Origin: Staphylococcus hyicus
GTDB lineage: Bacteria; Bacillota; Bacilli; Staphylococcales; Staphylococcaceae
NCBI RefSeq assembly: GCF_000816085.1
Contig: NZ_CP008747.1
Location: 558,001-622,000 of the forward strand
Direction of reading: 5' to 3'
DNA length: 64,000 nucleotides
In this document: positions 19,663 to 28,285 of the stretch, piece after piece
How positions within the stretch are numbered: the first letter of the stretch is position 1
How the letters are laid out: every line of letters begins with the position of its first letter
Notes under the pieces: generated by a model
What the model saw: the letters and a program-made list of their open reading frames with translations, nothing else
What the model was told of the DNA's origin: nothing
The model's database searches: none
Translations under genes and position numbers: made by a program

Positions 19663-20562
19663 ATGCAACATACTCAGAAACGATGGATAGGATATTTGTT
19701 GGTTATCATTGGCGCATCGTTTTGGGGTGTAGGGGGTACTGTCTCACAATGGCTCTTTCAACATGCACACTTGCAAGTGGGCTGGTTTGTAGCCGTACGC
19801 TTAATCATCTCAGGGGTATTATTAATCGCAATCGCTTTTATTACCCAAGGCCCAAAGGTGTTTGTAATATGGTGGGATAAACGTGCAGCATTTCAAATTG
19901 TGATTTATGGTGTTTTAGGGATGTTGGCGGTGCAATTTACGTTTATGTCATCCATTAGTCATGGTAATGCCGCGGTAGCCACTTTGTTACAATATTTGGG
20001 TCCAATTTTTATGATATTCTATCTTGTTTTAACAAAAGTGACGACATTTGGTCGAAAAGAAGCCATTGCCATCATATTAGCCCTCGTCGGCTCATTTTTA
20101 CTTTTAACCAATGGCCACGTGTCAAATTTACAAGTACCTAAAGCTGCAATAATATGGGGCTTGTTGTCTGCAATCGCTTTAGCATTCTATACGATTTATC
20201 CAGTGAAATTACTTGCGAGATGGGGTTCTTTAAATGTTGTGGGTTGGGCCATGCTGATTGGTGGTATTGCATTGAGTTTCATTCATCCACCTTGGCAAGT
20301 ACATCTATCGTCATGGACGGTAGAGACACATATCTTGTTTTGGTTTGCGATAATTTTTGGAACAATGCTTGCCTTTTGGTTTTATATTGATAGCTTACAT
20401 TATTTATACCCTCATGAAGCAGGGTTATTAGGGACAATTGAGCCATTAATGGCCCTATTAACATCGGTGGTATGGCTTCAAATTGGCTTTGGTTATTGGC
20501 AACTTGCCGGCGTGGTATGTATCATCGCCATGGTGGTTGTTTTATCGATTATGAAAAAATGA
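19663..20562 (+). CDS. EamA/DMT-family permease
   Basis: This integral membrane protein of 299 residues has ten predicted transmembrane segments in two EamA repeats. The first begins YLLVIIGASFWGVGGTVSQWLF; the second is around AAIIWGLLSAIALAFYTIYPVKLL, with the family hallmark LGTIEPLMALLTSVVWLQIGF. Members export amino acids or other metabolites, and the substrate here cannot be told. ATG 19663 is preferred over TTG 19660 because AAAGGAGG is 7 bases upstream. Confidence 0.85.
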   Translation: MQHTQKRWIGYLLVIIGASFWGVGGTVSQWLFQHAHLQVGWFVAVRLIISGVLLIAIAFITQGPKVFVIWWDKRAAFQIVIYGVLGMLAVQFTFMSSISHGNAAVATLLQYLGPIFMIFYLVLTKVTTFGRKEAIAIILALVGSFLLLTNGHVSNLQVPKAAIIWGLLSAIALAFYTIYPVKLLARWGSLNVVGWAMLIGGIALSFIHPPWQVHLSSWTVETHILFWFAIIFGTMLAFWFYIDSLHYLYPHEAGLLGTIEPLMALLTSVVWLQIGFGYWQLAGVVCIIAMVVVLSIMKK

Positions 20563-20587
20563 TAGTGTAATATCCGTTACAATATGT

Positions 20588-20618
20588 GTAAGTAGGCGTC
20601 ATGAAGGCGCTTACTTTT
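20588..20618 (+). terminator. Probable terminator of the EamA permease gene
   Basis: GTAAGTAGGCG and GGCGCTTAC form an imperfect stem ending in CTTTTTC. The stem has a bulge, so support is moderate. Confidence 0.45.
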
Positions 20619-20726
20619 TCAAATCACGTGGGGAGCATTTAAGGGGATGAACAGTCATTTTATGAAAAATGAGTGAAGGCTATTAAATGTAAAAGCAGTG
20701 TATCGATATCAAGTTGTCAAAGAGAA

Positions 20727-20772
20727 AATAAAAAGAGCAGAAGGAACATCTAAAGTTCTCATCTGCTCTTTC
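20727..20772 (-). terminator. Terminator of the small membrane protein gene at 20790
   Basis: Read on the minus strand, AAAGAGCAGA and TCTGCTCTTTT form a stem with a long loop, followed by TTTTAT. Confidence 0.75.
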
Positions 20773-20789
20773 AGATATATGTTTAATGA

Positions 20790-21134
20790 TTAATGATGCA
20801 TTTTCATATCGTGAATTTTCATCATTAAGCCATGTGGAACATCATCGTGTGATACGACTTCTTTTTTAACATAGTCATGTTTATCACCTTTGTTTGCCAC
20901 GAGTTTAACAAAGTCACCTTTTTTAGGTTGAAAATCATGATCTGTAGGAATCTTTACATTTTCTTCGATTGATTTATCAGATTCACTTATTACTTTTTCT
21001 GCAGTCGTGTGATCTTTCATGTAACCGTAATATGTTTCTTTTTGACCAGACATCATAATTGCAACAATAACAATGATAGTGGCAACGACCATTAGTCCAA
21101 TTAAAATAAAACCAAGCGTTTGTTTATTTTTCAT
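20790..21134 (-). CDS. Small membrane-anchored protein with a Met/His-rich tail
   Basis: I do not recognise a named family. The 114-residue protein has one N-terminal transmembrane segment (about residues 7-29) and a charged soluble domain (YYGYMKDHTTAEKVISESDKSIEENVKIP). Its tail, HGLMMKIHDMKMHH, contains four Met and four His in the last 14 residues. The tail could bind a soft metal, but that is only an idea. Paired signals FQPKKGDFVKLVANKGD suggest a small beta domain. It has its own promoter and terminator. A similar protein is, I believe, present in other staphylococci. Confidence 0.6.
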   Translation of the reverse strand: MKNKQTLGFILIGLMVVATIIVIVAIMMSGQKETYYGYMKDHTTAEKVISESDKSIEENVKIPTDHDFQPKKGDFVKLVANKGDKHDYVKKEVVSHDDVPHGLMMKIHDMKMHH

Positions 21135-21330
21135 GTTAAGTAAAGCTCCTTTTACATAATATAATGCTATTGTAATAGATTATGATAGAAATCAAAAGGG
21201 GGAGATATATTGACAAAATTGTGACGGCATTTTAAATTATAAATGATAATAAATTGTAATAAAAATTTTATTGAAAAGTGGTTGGAAAGTGATAAAATGT
21301 GAGGTAGCTCATAGTGTAAGAGGTGATGAT

Positions 21331-21549
21331 ATGAGCTTTTATGACTTTATGTTAGCATTTCATGGAGATGAAACCCCATTAGGAGAATTGGCAACGTTCT
21401 TAATGAATGATAACGATTTTCCACGGGATTTAATACATCCAAACGATATACTAGCATATTTTCATAAGGAGACCACCGTGGATAATAACATAATTGAGAC
21501 GGTCAAACGAGCGTTACAATTATATGCCAATTCCAAAGGGTTATTATAA
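21331..21549 (+). CDS. YozE-family (SAM-like) small protein
   Basis: This 72-residue cytoplasmic protein is predicted all-helical. MSFYDFMLAFHGDETPLGELATFLMNDNDFPRDL matches the YozE_SAM_like family (formerly DUF1250), whose members begin MSFY.F...F and carry a short SAM-like helical bundle. ATG 21331 follows GAGGTGATGAT at 21320-21330, which is clearly a ribosome-binding site. The frame stays open 60 bases upstream but without a good start. Function is unknown in the family. Confidence 0.8.
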   Translation: MSFYDFMLAFHGDETPLGELATFLMNDNDFPRDLIHPNDILAYFHKETTVDNNIIETVKRALQLYANSKGLL

Positions 21550-21604
21550 TGGTGGTAAGGCGAGTTGATTGAAACTTGCCTTCACCCTTACATATCTTGA
21601 CATG

Positions 21605-21641
21605 ACACGGAAGTAGGCTTTAGCTTACTTCTGTGTTTTTA
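21605..21641 (+). terminator. Terminator downstream of the YozE-like gene
   Basis: ACACGGAAGTA (21605-21615) pairs with TACTTCTGTGT with one mismatch and ends in TTTTT. Confidence 0.75.
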
Positions 21642-21735
21642 TATGTGCGCATCCACCTCACATTATGACATATGCATTGTCGTAAACATCCTATGTTAAA
21701 ATAATAATGCAATGTTGGCATCGGGAGGGATGAGG

Positions 21736-22941
21736 ATGGCGAAACAAACATCGATTAAAATTCAAGAACAATGGCTATTGGTCGTCGGGATTGTATTCAT
21801 AGCCTCAACGTTAAGAGCGCCTTTGACGGCTGTTGGTCCTGTCATTCACCAAATTAAGATAGACTTACATATTAATGATATGGTTGCAGGCTTAATCACA
21901 ACGATTCCTTTAGTCATTTTTGGGGTGATTTCCATATGGGTGACACGTTTTATAACGCGCTACGATATGTCGAGGATTTTATTTATTGCAGTTATGGCTA
22001 CAATCGCAGGTATGTTTATCCGTACAGTGGGAGGCATGGTTCCTTTTTTTGTCGGTACAACTGTATTAGGTGTCGCCATCGCATTTTGTAATGTGACACT
22101 TCCAGCATTTGCCAAAAATCATTTTCCGTTGCAAATTGGATTGATAACAGGTATATATAGTGCAACGATGAACTTAACAGCAGGGCTTGGAGGTGGCTTC
22201 AGTTTTCCATTATCAACAGTCAGTACACTCGATTATCGCCTCTCATTATCATTTTGGATATTATTTGGCGTGATCGCTATATTATGTTGGTTACCACAGC
22301 TCAAAAGTCAGACCGAGCCCATAACGCGTCCGCAACAAACATCTCCAGTATACAACATCGTTAAATCCAGATTAGCTTGGGCTGTCGCCATTTTGATGGC
22401 ATTTCAATCAATGACGTTCTATTGTATTGTTGCATGGTACCCCTCAATTCTTATTAGTAAAGGAATTGCGCCAGATATAGCTGGTTATATGTTGATGCTC
22501 AATCAGTTTGCACAATTACCGATGACATTTACTTTTCCGATTATTGCATCCAAAATGCGCAATCAACGTCGTTTAATTCATATTATTACAGCGTTGTTTG
22601 GACTGGGATTCACACTATTGTGGAGCCATCAATTTTGGATCATATTATTTGCGATGATCTTTTCGGGAATGGCTGTAGGGGCTTGTTTTAGTTTGTGTAT
22701 GACGCTTTTTTCAATCCGTGCCAAAACGACAACTGGCAGCATGCAGTTATCGGGATTTGGGCAAACTGTAGGCTATTTAATTGCTGCAATCGGCCCGTTT
22801 TTGATGGGAACAATCCATGAGTGGACGAATGCATGGTCTATAGCAATAAGCATGTTTATAGGTATGACGATGATTATATTTATCGCAGGTCATTATGCAA
22901 CGACGACAGCGGTGATAGAAGATGAACTTATAAAAAAATAG
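21736..22941 (+). CDS. MFS transporter, CynX/NimT family
   Basis: This 401-residue permease has twelve predicted transmembrane helices. The opening LLVVGIVFIASTLRAPLTAVGPVI is characteristic of the CynX/NimT (cyanate or 2-nitroimidazole type) branch of the major facilitator family. The substrate in staphylococci is unknown. GGGAGG at 21723-21728 best supports ATG 21736 rather than the in-frame ATG at 21730. The gene is convergent with galU and shares its terminator hairpin. Confidence 0.82.
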   Translation: MAKQTSIKIQEQWLLVVGIVFIASTLRAPLTAVGPVIHQIKIDLHINDMVAGLITTIPLVIFGVISIWVTRFITRYDMSRILFIAVMATIAGMFIRTVGGMVPFFVGTTVLGVAIAFCNVTLPAFAKNHFPLQIGLITGIYSATMNLTAGLGGGFSFPLSTVSTLDYRLSLSFWILFGVIAILCWLPQLKSQTEPITRPQQTSPVYNIVKSRLAWAVAILMAFQSMTFYCIVAWYPSILISKGIAPDIAGYMLMLNQFAQLPMTFTFPIIASKMRNQRRLIHIITALFGLGFTLLWSHQFWIILFAMIFSGMAVGACFSLCMTLFSIRAKTTTGSMQLSGFGQTVGYLIAAIGPFLMGTIHEWTNAWSIAISMFIGMTMIIFIAGHYATTTAVIEDELIKK

Positions 22942-22988
22942 AGCGTGTGGGATGGGGTTCCCTTGAGACTCCCTATTCCCACACGCTT
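22942..22988. terminator. Bidirectional terminator between the MFS gene and galU
   Basis: AGCGTGTGGGA and TCCCACACGCT pair around a loop that itself holds GGG/CCC. On the minus strand a run of seven T follows, and the hairpin overlaps the galU stop codon. Confidence 0.85.
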
Positions 22989-23874
22989 ATTTAGTTAGTG
23001 AAGACGGCTGTTCTAATAATGATTGTATATAATGTGTGATTTCATCTTTCATGGTAGGGTCGTTTAACGCGAAATGTAATGTGGTTTTTACAAATCCGAT
23101 TTTTTCGCCAACATCATATCGCGTGCCATCGAATTCATATGCAAAAACTTGATCATCTTGGTTTAAACGTTCAATCGCATCCGTTAATTGAATTTCACCA
23201 CCAGCACCCACATCTTGTGTATCTAAGTAATTAAAAATTTCAGGTGTTAAAACATAACGTCCCATAATCGCGAGGTTAGAGGGGGCTGTACCTATTGCAG
23301 GCTTTTCAATAAATTGTTTTACTTCATAGCGACGTCCGTCTTTAGATTGTGGTTCAACAATGCCATATCTGTGCGTCTCTTCAAAAGGTACTTCTTGAAC
23401 ACCAATAACGGATTTTTGCGTCTTTTCATATTGCTCAATGAGTTGCTGAATGGCCGGTGTTTCTGATTGAACAATGTCGTCTCCAAGTAATACCGCAAAA
23501 GGTTCATTTCCAAAGAATTGACGTGCCGTCCAAATAGCATGACCAAGTCCTTTTTGTTCTTTTTGACGTACATAGAAAATATTCGCTAAGTCCGTAGAGT
23601 GTTGTACTTTCTCTAATAAGTCCATTTTTCCTTTTTCTTTTAATGTTGATTCTAACTCTTTTTGATTGTCAAAATGATCTTCAATCGCCCGTTTATGTTT
23701 TCCAGTGACGATAATGATATCTTCAATTCCTGCACGAGACGCTTCTTCAACAATATATTGAATGGTTGGGGTATCAAGAATAGGCAACATCTCTTTCGGC
23801 ATCGCCTTTGTTGCAGGTAAAAAACGTGTCCCTAGACCCGCAGCTGGGATGATCGCTTTCTTTATTTTTGACAT
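22987..23874 (-). CDS. galU: UTP-glucose-1-phosphate uridylyltransferase
   Basis: GalU/GtaB makes UDP-glucose from UTP and glucose-1-phosphate, supplying diglucosyl-diacylglycerol anchor and other glycans. The nucleotidyltransferase signature [28 protein letters not shown] opens the protein, and [10 protein letters not shown] and [12 protein letters not shown] follow. Length 295 is typical. ATG 23874 is chosen because AGGAGG lies about 10 bases upstream and [13 protein letters not shown] is the family N-terminus. In S. aureus it is called gtaB. Confidence 0.95.
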   Translation of the reverse strand: MSKIKKAIIPAAGLGTRFLPATKAMPKEMLPILDTPTIQYIVEEASRAGIEDIIIVTGKHKRAIEDHFDNQKELESTLKEKGKMDLLEKVQHSTDLANIFYVRQKEQKGLGHAIWTARQFFGNEPFAVLLGDDIVQSETPAIQQLIEQYEKTQKSVIGVQEVPFEETHRYGIVEPQSKDGRRYEVKQFIEKPAIGTAPSNLAIMGRYVLTPEIFNYLDTQDVGAGGEIQLTDAIERLNQDDQVFAYEFDGTRYDVGEKIGFVKTTLHFALNDPTMKDEITHYIQSLLEQPSSLTK

Positions 23875-23962
23875 AAAAAAATAGCCTCCTAGCTCAATCT
23901 TTGTCATTTCTTTTATTATAGTACAAATTAAGAAGAAATACTAAAGTGAGCTAGAAGGGATA

Positions 23963-26089
23963 TTAATTTAAATCATTTAATAGTGATGTAGAAGTTTTAT
24001 AGATTTGCAGTGATTTGATTTGTGTGGCCTTAACGTCGATGTCTAAAGGACCTTTACTAAAATCATGAATTAAGATGTGTTGTCTTAAATGGAGTGTATT
24101 TTTAACATCTTGGATATGTTGGCTCGGTATAAAAGTGTTTGCATCAAATTGAATTAAGTTACGTGCATTCATCGTTTCATCATCATATGTACGTACGATA
24201 ACAAGATGTTTGTCACGAATTAAGTCACTTGAGATTTGATAATGGTGCCATACTTCTGGGACCTCAATCATTTTATCCGAATCATCTGTTAAAAGTAAAA
24301 TATCATAATAATCATCGGTTTGTTTTACAATCGCATGTTTTTGTTTTTTAACATAGTGCTGCATGAATGGACGCAATAAATCAGAGATGAAAGGTAACAT
24401 AGTGTTCAAATGTCGCGCGTTAACATAACAGAATGTGGAGTCATGTCGTGCGTTCAAAGGGATATTTATCGCATGAAATGACGGTGTCAAATGTGTTAAA
24501 AAATAAAGCCATGCATGAGGTGAATGCATCATATGCGCGTGATGATAGTGTTCAAAAATATTAGGTGACAAACCAATTAAAGAAAAGGAAAGGTGCTGAT
24601 CTTTAACAACATGAGACATCACCAAATTTTGCCAGTACTTTATAATATGTTGATTAACACGTATGGATGGATGTGAATCTTCAGTATCTACATAACTTGA
24701 AATATCAATGACATAACCTGAAATTGTTGTTTTTAAGTGTTGAGATTGTTGAATATAATGGTTAATGTTACGCTTTGTATCATGTGGCATTAATAGTTCG
24801 AATGCACATGAATTAAAAACATGTTGAAAGCGCTCAGATAGATAATCTATATCTTTAAGCGTTAAACTTTTAAAGTCAAAAATGATATTGACATTAGGAA
24901 GTATAGATTTTAGTGCAGGTATGACACGTGTTATCTTTTTAATATGATTTAAAAAGTTAGTTTCTAACACGTCGTAATCATATAACGAAGTGATTTTGAA
25001 ACTGAAATGTAAATGATAGCGATGCATAAAACGTATCATTTGTTCAAGTGTACACCCTGTATGATGTGTTAATTTAACATTCAAACTATCTTCAAAATAT
25101 AAATAATGACACTGTTGACGTAAGACATCATTGAAAGCGTTAAAAAAGTGTTCATGTGCAAACATTTCATCTAAATACGTTAGCGTTAATCGGACATGCG
25201 GTAACTTAAATAATGATGGTGGCGTTACTGCATCCAAATCTACTTTGAAGGTTACGCCGCTTTGATCTTCAGCAACGTTTTGATTTAATTGTTGAAAGAT
25301 TTTTGAACTATTATGATGGACAATAATCTTCGTATCAATTTGTAAATGATGTTTTTTATATGTGTAAGGACTCATACCAATATAACTTTTAAATTGTTTA
25401 GAATAATTACTGTAATTAGAAAAACCATAACTTTGAGCGATGTCATAAATAGAGTAATTATTCCATAATAAGTGAGGCAGGGATAAGCTAAGCTTCAGGG
25501 TAACGGTGTAGCTTTTGAAATTGAACCCTAATTGTTCGTTAAATAAAATAGAGATATATGATGATGAAACAAAAAATGAGCGTGCTAAATCTTGAAGCGT
25601 AATTTTATGTTCAATATCTTTATGTATAATGTTCAAGACGTTAGCGAACATGTCGGAATCTACTTGCATTTTGGGCATATAAATCCCTTCGCAAGGGGTA
25701 TAACATTCTTTCAATAGCATTTGAATCATTGTATGTAGGGTTTTATATTGTTGTTCTTCACCATGATGGATGATTAAAGATTGAATACAATCCCGTAATT
25801 GTTCATGCGAATATAATTTCGTATCATCAAAATAACCATTAATAAAATTAGGCTGTGTCTCTATTAATATATGGAGGGGGATAGTGATTTTAATAAGCGC
25901 TTGTGCATGATGTATTTTTATGAGGTCACTGTGGTTGACGATGGCAACCTGATAATATAACTCTTTATTTAAACCATTATGTTGAATTTTTAATTTTCCA
26001 TCGAGAGAGAAATACATTTCCACAGCATTAAAACAACGATAAGATTCAGTATGAAATTGTTCTAATAATTCAATATGAACATCTTGCAT
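23963..26089 (-). CDS. rsp: AraC-family global regulator, Rsp-like
   Basis: This 708-residue protein is far longer than ordinary AraC regulators and matches staphylococcal Rsp in size and layout. The AraC DNA-binding domain sits internally at about residues 150-250 (ITLQDLARSFFVSSSYISILFNEQLGFNFKSY, then YSIYDIAQSYGFSNYSNYSKQFKSYIGMSPYTY). A long C-terminal region follows that resembles a catalytically inactive GH39/TIM-barrel-like fold. In S. aureus, Rsp controls surface proteins, agr and toxins. The paralogue Rbf has the same layout, so rsp is chosen by neighbourhood (near nar, corA-like genes) and is not proven. GTGAGG precedes ATG 26089. Confidence 0.75.
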   Translation of the reverse strand: MQDVHIELLEQFHTESYRCFNAVEMYFSLDGKLKIQHNGLNKELYYQVAIVNHSDLIKIHHAQALIKITIPLHILIETQPNFINGYFDDTKLYSHEQLRDCIQSLIIHHGEEQQYKTLHTMIQMLLKECYTPCEGIYMPKMQVDSDMFANVLNIIHKDIEHKITLQDLARSFFVSSSYISILFNEQLGFNFKSYTVTLKLSLSLPHLLWNNYSIYDIAQSYGFSNYSNYSKQFKSYIGMSPYTYKKHHLQIDTKIIVHHNSSKIFQQLNQNVAEDQSGVTFKVDLDAVTPPSLFKLPHVRLTLTYLDEMFAHEHFFNAFNDVLRQQCHYLYFEDSLNVKLTHHTGCTLEQMIRFMHRYHLHFSFKITSLYDYDVLETNFLNHIKKITRVIPALKSILPNVNIIFDFKSLTLKDIDYLSERFQHVFNSCAFELLMPHDTKRNINHYIQQSQHLKTTISGYVIDISSYVDTEDSHPSIRVNQHIIKYWQNLVMSHVVKDQHLSFSLIGLSPNIFEHYHHAHMMHSPHAWLYFLTHLTPSFHAINIPLNARHDSTFCYVNARHLNTMLPFISDLLRPFMQHYVKKQKHAIVKQTDDYYDILLLTDDSDKMIEVPEVWHHYQISSDLIRDKHLVIVRTYDDETMNARNLIQFDANTFIPSQHIQDVKNTLHLRQHILIHDFSKGPLDIDVKATQIKSLQIYKTSTSLLNDLN

Positions 26090-26606
26090 GGATGAAACCT
26101 CACTTACTAAAAATTTATATGTCGTAATGGTATGAAGGAAACTCAGTGATAAATAATTAGTATTATAGAACTAAATATAATAAGCAACAATATTTTCCGT
26201 TTTATTTTAATTTTTTAATTACTTTTTGATATTATTAGACATATCATACGTTGTTATCAGTAAATAAAAGACACATAACTAAAATTTAGATGTTAAATAT
26301 TGATATAATGATACGATAACAAACAATGATTTTTAATTAATGTGGTGAGAGGTGAAAAAATGATAAATAAAAGAGAGTTGAACGGAGGGATTGATACAAA
26401 TTTACTATTATATGTTGTTAATTAAGTAGAGTTTTAAAAAGTTATGCTAAATGTGTTGAAACAAAATGAATACATATTGAAAAAGTAAAGTAGGTGCAAC
26501 GAAGCGGATAATGGGGAAATGAAGAAGATGAGTCTTTAAACTAAAGCAATGCACGTAGGATTCAGAATATTAAAAGGTCTTCCAAACCCTACGTAAGACA
26601 TATGTG
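26090..26606 (+). ncRNA. Gene-poor region divergent from rsp; possible SSR42-like RNA
   Basis: 517 very AT-rich bases separate the rsp start from the corA stop. In S. aureus the regulatory RNA SSR42 is transcribed divergently from rsp in this position. Here a TATAAT at 26304-26309 lies on the plus strand. A 21-codon reading frame begins at 26360, and a hairpin with arms ACGTAGG (26553-26559) and CCTACGT (26588-26594) closes the region. No sequence homology to SSR42 was tested. The call rests on position. Confidence 0.35.
26360..26425 (+). CDS. Possible 21-residue small peptide
   Basis: MINKRELNGGIDTNLLLYVVN begins at ATG 26360, preceded by GAGAGGTG at 26347-26354 with proper spacing and a plus-strand TATAAT about 50 bases upstream. 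It could be a real small peptide, a gene remnant, or a chance frame within an RNA gene. I do not recognise it. Confidence 0.25.
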   Translation: MINKRELNGGIDTNLLLYVVN

Positions 26607-27545
26607 TCATTTGAGGCGGTTGCTATGCCAAAGTAATATCGATGTGAGAACGACAAGTATTAAAGAAATAGCAATTACGATAATCCATGAGATGCCGGAC
26701 TGTGCGTCGATAGGTAACGGTACGTTCATCCCAAAGAAACTAAATACCAATGTCGGTAACGTGAGAAGAACTGTAAAAATTGTAAGTGTCTGCATCGTCG
26801 TATTTAGCTGGTTTGAAAGTAATGATGCATATGAATTGGTCATACTTTCAACAATGCGTAAATAAAGTTCAGTTGTTTCTATTGCTTGTTGATGTTCATT
26901 TAAAACGTCTTCTAACAATTCATCATCTTCTGAAAAACGTTTTAAAGTGGAAAGTCTGTATAATTTTCTATGTGTCGATGCATTTGTTTTAAGTGATGCA
27001 ATAAAATATACGAGACTTTTTTCAATTTCACTTAAAAAATAAAGTCTTAAATTCGTCACACGTTTTTGAAGTTTAATGTCAACTTGACGACGTTCTTTAT
27101 TTAATAAGCGTAAAGCACGGTTGAATTCTGATGACATTTCGTATAATACATTTAATGCAAATCGACTTTTATATTTTAAATTAACGTGTTGATACAGTAA
27201 GTGATCAAAATAGTTAAAACTTTGACTACAAATGGTAATGATGACGCCTTTACCAATAATAATACCCAATGGAGACGTATGATAACTTTTAATATCATAA
27301 TGGTCATCCTTTAATACTGGAAAGTCACTAATAATTAATGAATAGCCACTTTCATCATTTTCAATACGTGAACTTTCCTCGCTATCGAGCGCATCTTCTA
27401 AAAAGTCTTTTGGGAAAGGGAAAAATTCTAATAACGTTTGACTTTCTTCTTGTGTTGGTTTTACAACGTTAATCCACTGTGCTGTAGACCAATCTGACGT
27501 TTCTATTATCGCTAAATTTTCATTGTTACGATAAGCTGTGATCAT
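26607..27545 (-). CDS. corA: CorA-family Mg2+/divalent cation transporter
   Basis: This 312-residue membrane protein has a large N-terminal cytoplasmic domain and two C-terminal transmembrane helices. The selectivity motif GMN is at residues 272-274 (FFGMNVPLP) at the end of the first helix. The canonical YGMNF context is changed, so cation preference may differ. ATG 27545 follows AAGGAGAC. The start lies inside the end of the upstream marR gene (20-base overlap), so the regulator and channel form an operon. Confidence 0.88.
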   Translation of the reverse strand: MITAYRNNENLAIIETSDWSTAQWINVVKPTQEESQTLLEFFPFPKDFLEDALDSEESSRIENDESGYSLIISDFPVLKDDHYDIKSYHTSPLGIIIGKGVIITICSQSFNYFDHLLYQHVNLKYKSRFALNVLYEMSSEFNRALRLLNKERRQVDIKLQKRVTNLRLYFLSEIEKSLVYFIASLKTNASTHRKLYRLSTLKRFSEDDELLEDVLNEHQQAIETTELYLRIVESMTNSYASLLSNQLNTTMQTLTIFTVLLTLPTLVFSFFGMNVPLPIDAQSGISWIIVIAISLILVVLTSILLWHSNRLK

Positions 27546-28005
27546 AGTCGTCTCCTTCTTCCTCGCTCGGTTTAAGGTGACGGATATCTTGAAAACCTTG
27601 TCTTGACTCTGCAAAGCCTTCCATTAAATCATACCAATTGTCACCACGAGCTTCTTTTATCTCTTTAAATAACTCACTTTGAGCTTGATTTAACGTCGCA
27701 ATCAATGCTTTACCTTTTTCAGTAGGATATAAACATTTTAACCTTCGATCTGTTAAATCAGGTTCATCAAAAATGAGTTCGTTCTCTTTTAATAACTTTA
27801 AAGTCGCGTGAGATCCTTGTTTAGATATTTCCAAATTTTCCAACAGCTTTTTTGTTGTAATGCCTGGAAGCTTATTAATAAAAAATAAAAATCGGTGATG
27901 TTGGCGGCTAAGACCGTACTCTTTAATGAGGTCATCCGCTGTTTTTGTAAAAGTCTGATATGCATAATAAAACAACAATAGTTCATAATCGTTTTGATGG
28001 TTCAT
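27526..28005 (-). CDS. MarR-family transcriptional regulator
   Basis: This 159-residue winged-helix protein has its recognition region around residues 45-100 (GITTKKLLENLEISKQGSHATLKLLKENELIFDEPDLTDRRLKCLYPTEKGK). This includes the typical DxRxxxxxLTxxG-like wing. The acidic tail EEEGDDYD is unusual. It is cotranscribed with corA and probably controls it, though the ligand is unknown. AAAGGGACGA precedes ATG 28005. It is distinct from SarZ and TcaR. Confidence 0.85.
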   Translation of the reverse strand: MNHQNDYELLLFYYAYQTFTKTADDLIKEYGLSRQHHRFLFFINKLPGITTKKLLENLEISKQGSHATLKLLKENELIFDEPDLTDRRLKCLYPTEKGKALIATLNQAQSELFKEIKEARGDNWYDLMEGFAESRQGFQDIRHLKPSEEEGDDYDHSLS

Positions 28006-28201
28006 ACTCGTCGTCCCTTTATTTCATAGTGACTCTATTATAATGGACTTTATAACTTATGTCATTGGATGACGAATTAAAATACACTTTCAATTGTGTA
28101 TTTCGTGTAACTAATGTAAACTCAAATAATGTGACATATTTATAGTAAATTAATGTTTGAGATGAATTGATTTACAATCAAAGTGTAATAACAGCAATGA
28201 T

Positions 28202-28255
28202 TTTAAATATTTTTTACGTAATCTTAACATTAAATTTACATTTATAAGCGATAAT
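28202..28255 (+). promoter_or_regulatory. Candidate PhoP box and promoter of the Na/Pi cotransporter
   Basis: Four TT(T/A)A(C/A)(A/G) hexamers lie at exact 11-base spacing: TTTAAA 28202, TTTACG 28213, TTAACA 28224 and TTTACA 28235. This is the periodicity of Bacillus PhoP tandem repeats. GATAAT at 28250-28255 can serve as -10, so the repeats cover the -35 region as expected for activation under phosphate starvation. Confidence 0.6.
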
Positions 28256-28285
28256 CGAACTATAAAGCTTAATAGAGGTGAAATA

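Noticed and set aside
24824..24838. cre-like TTGAAAGCGCTCAGA
   Set aside because: It lies deep inside the rsp coding region and departs from consensus in the right half.
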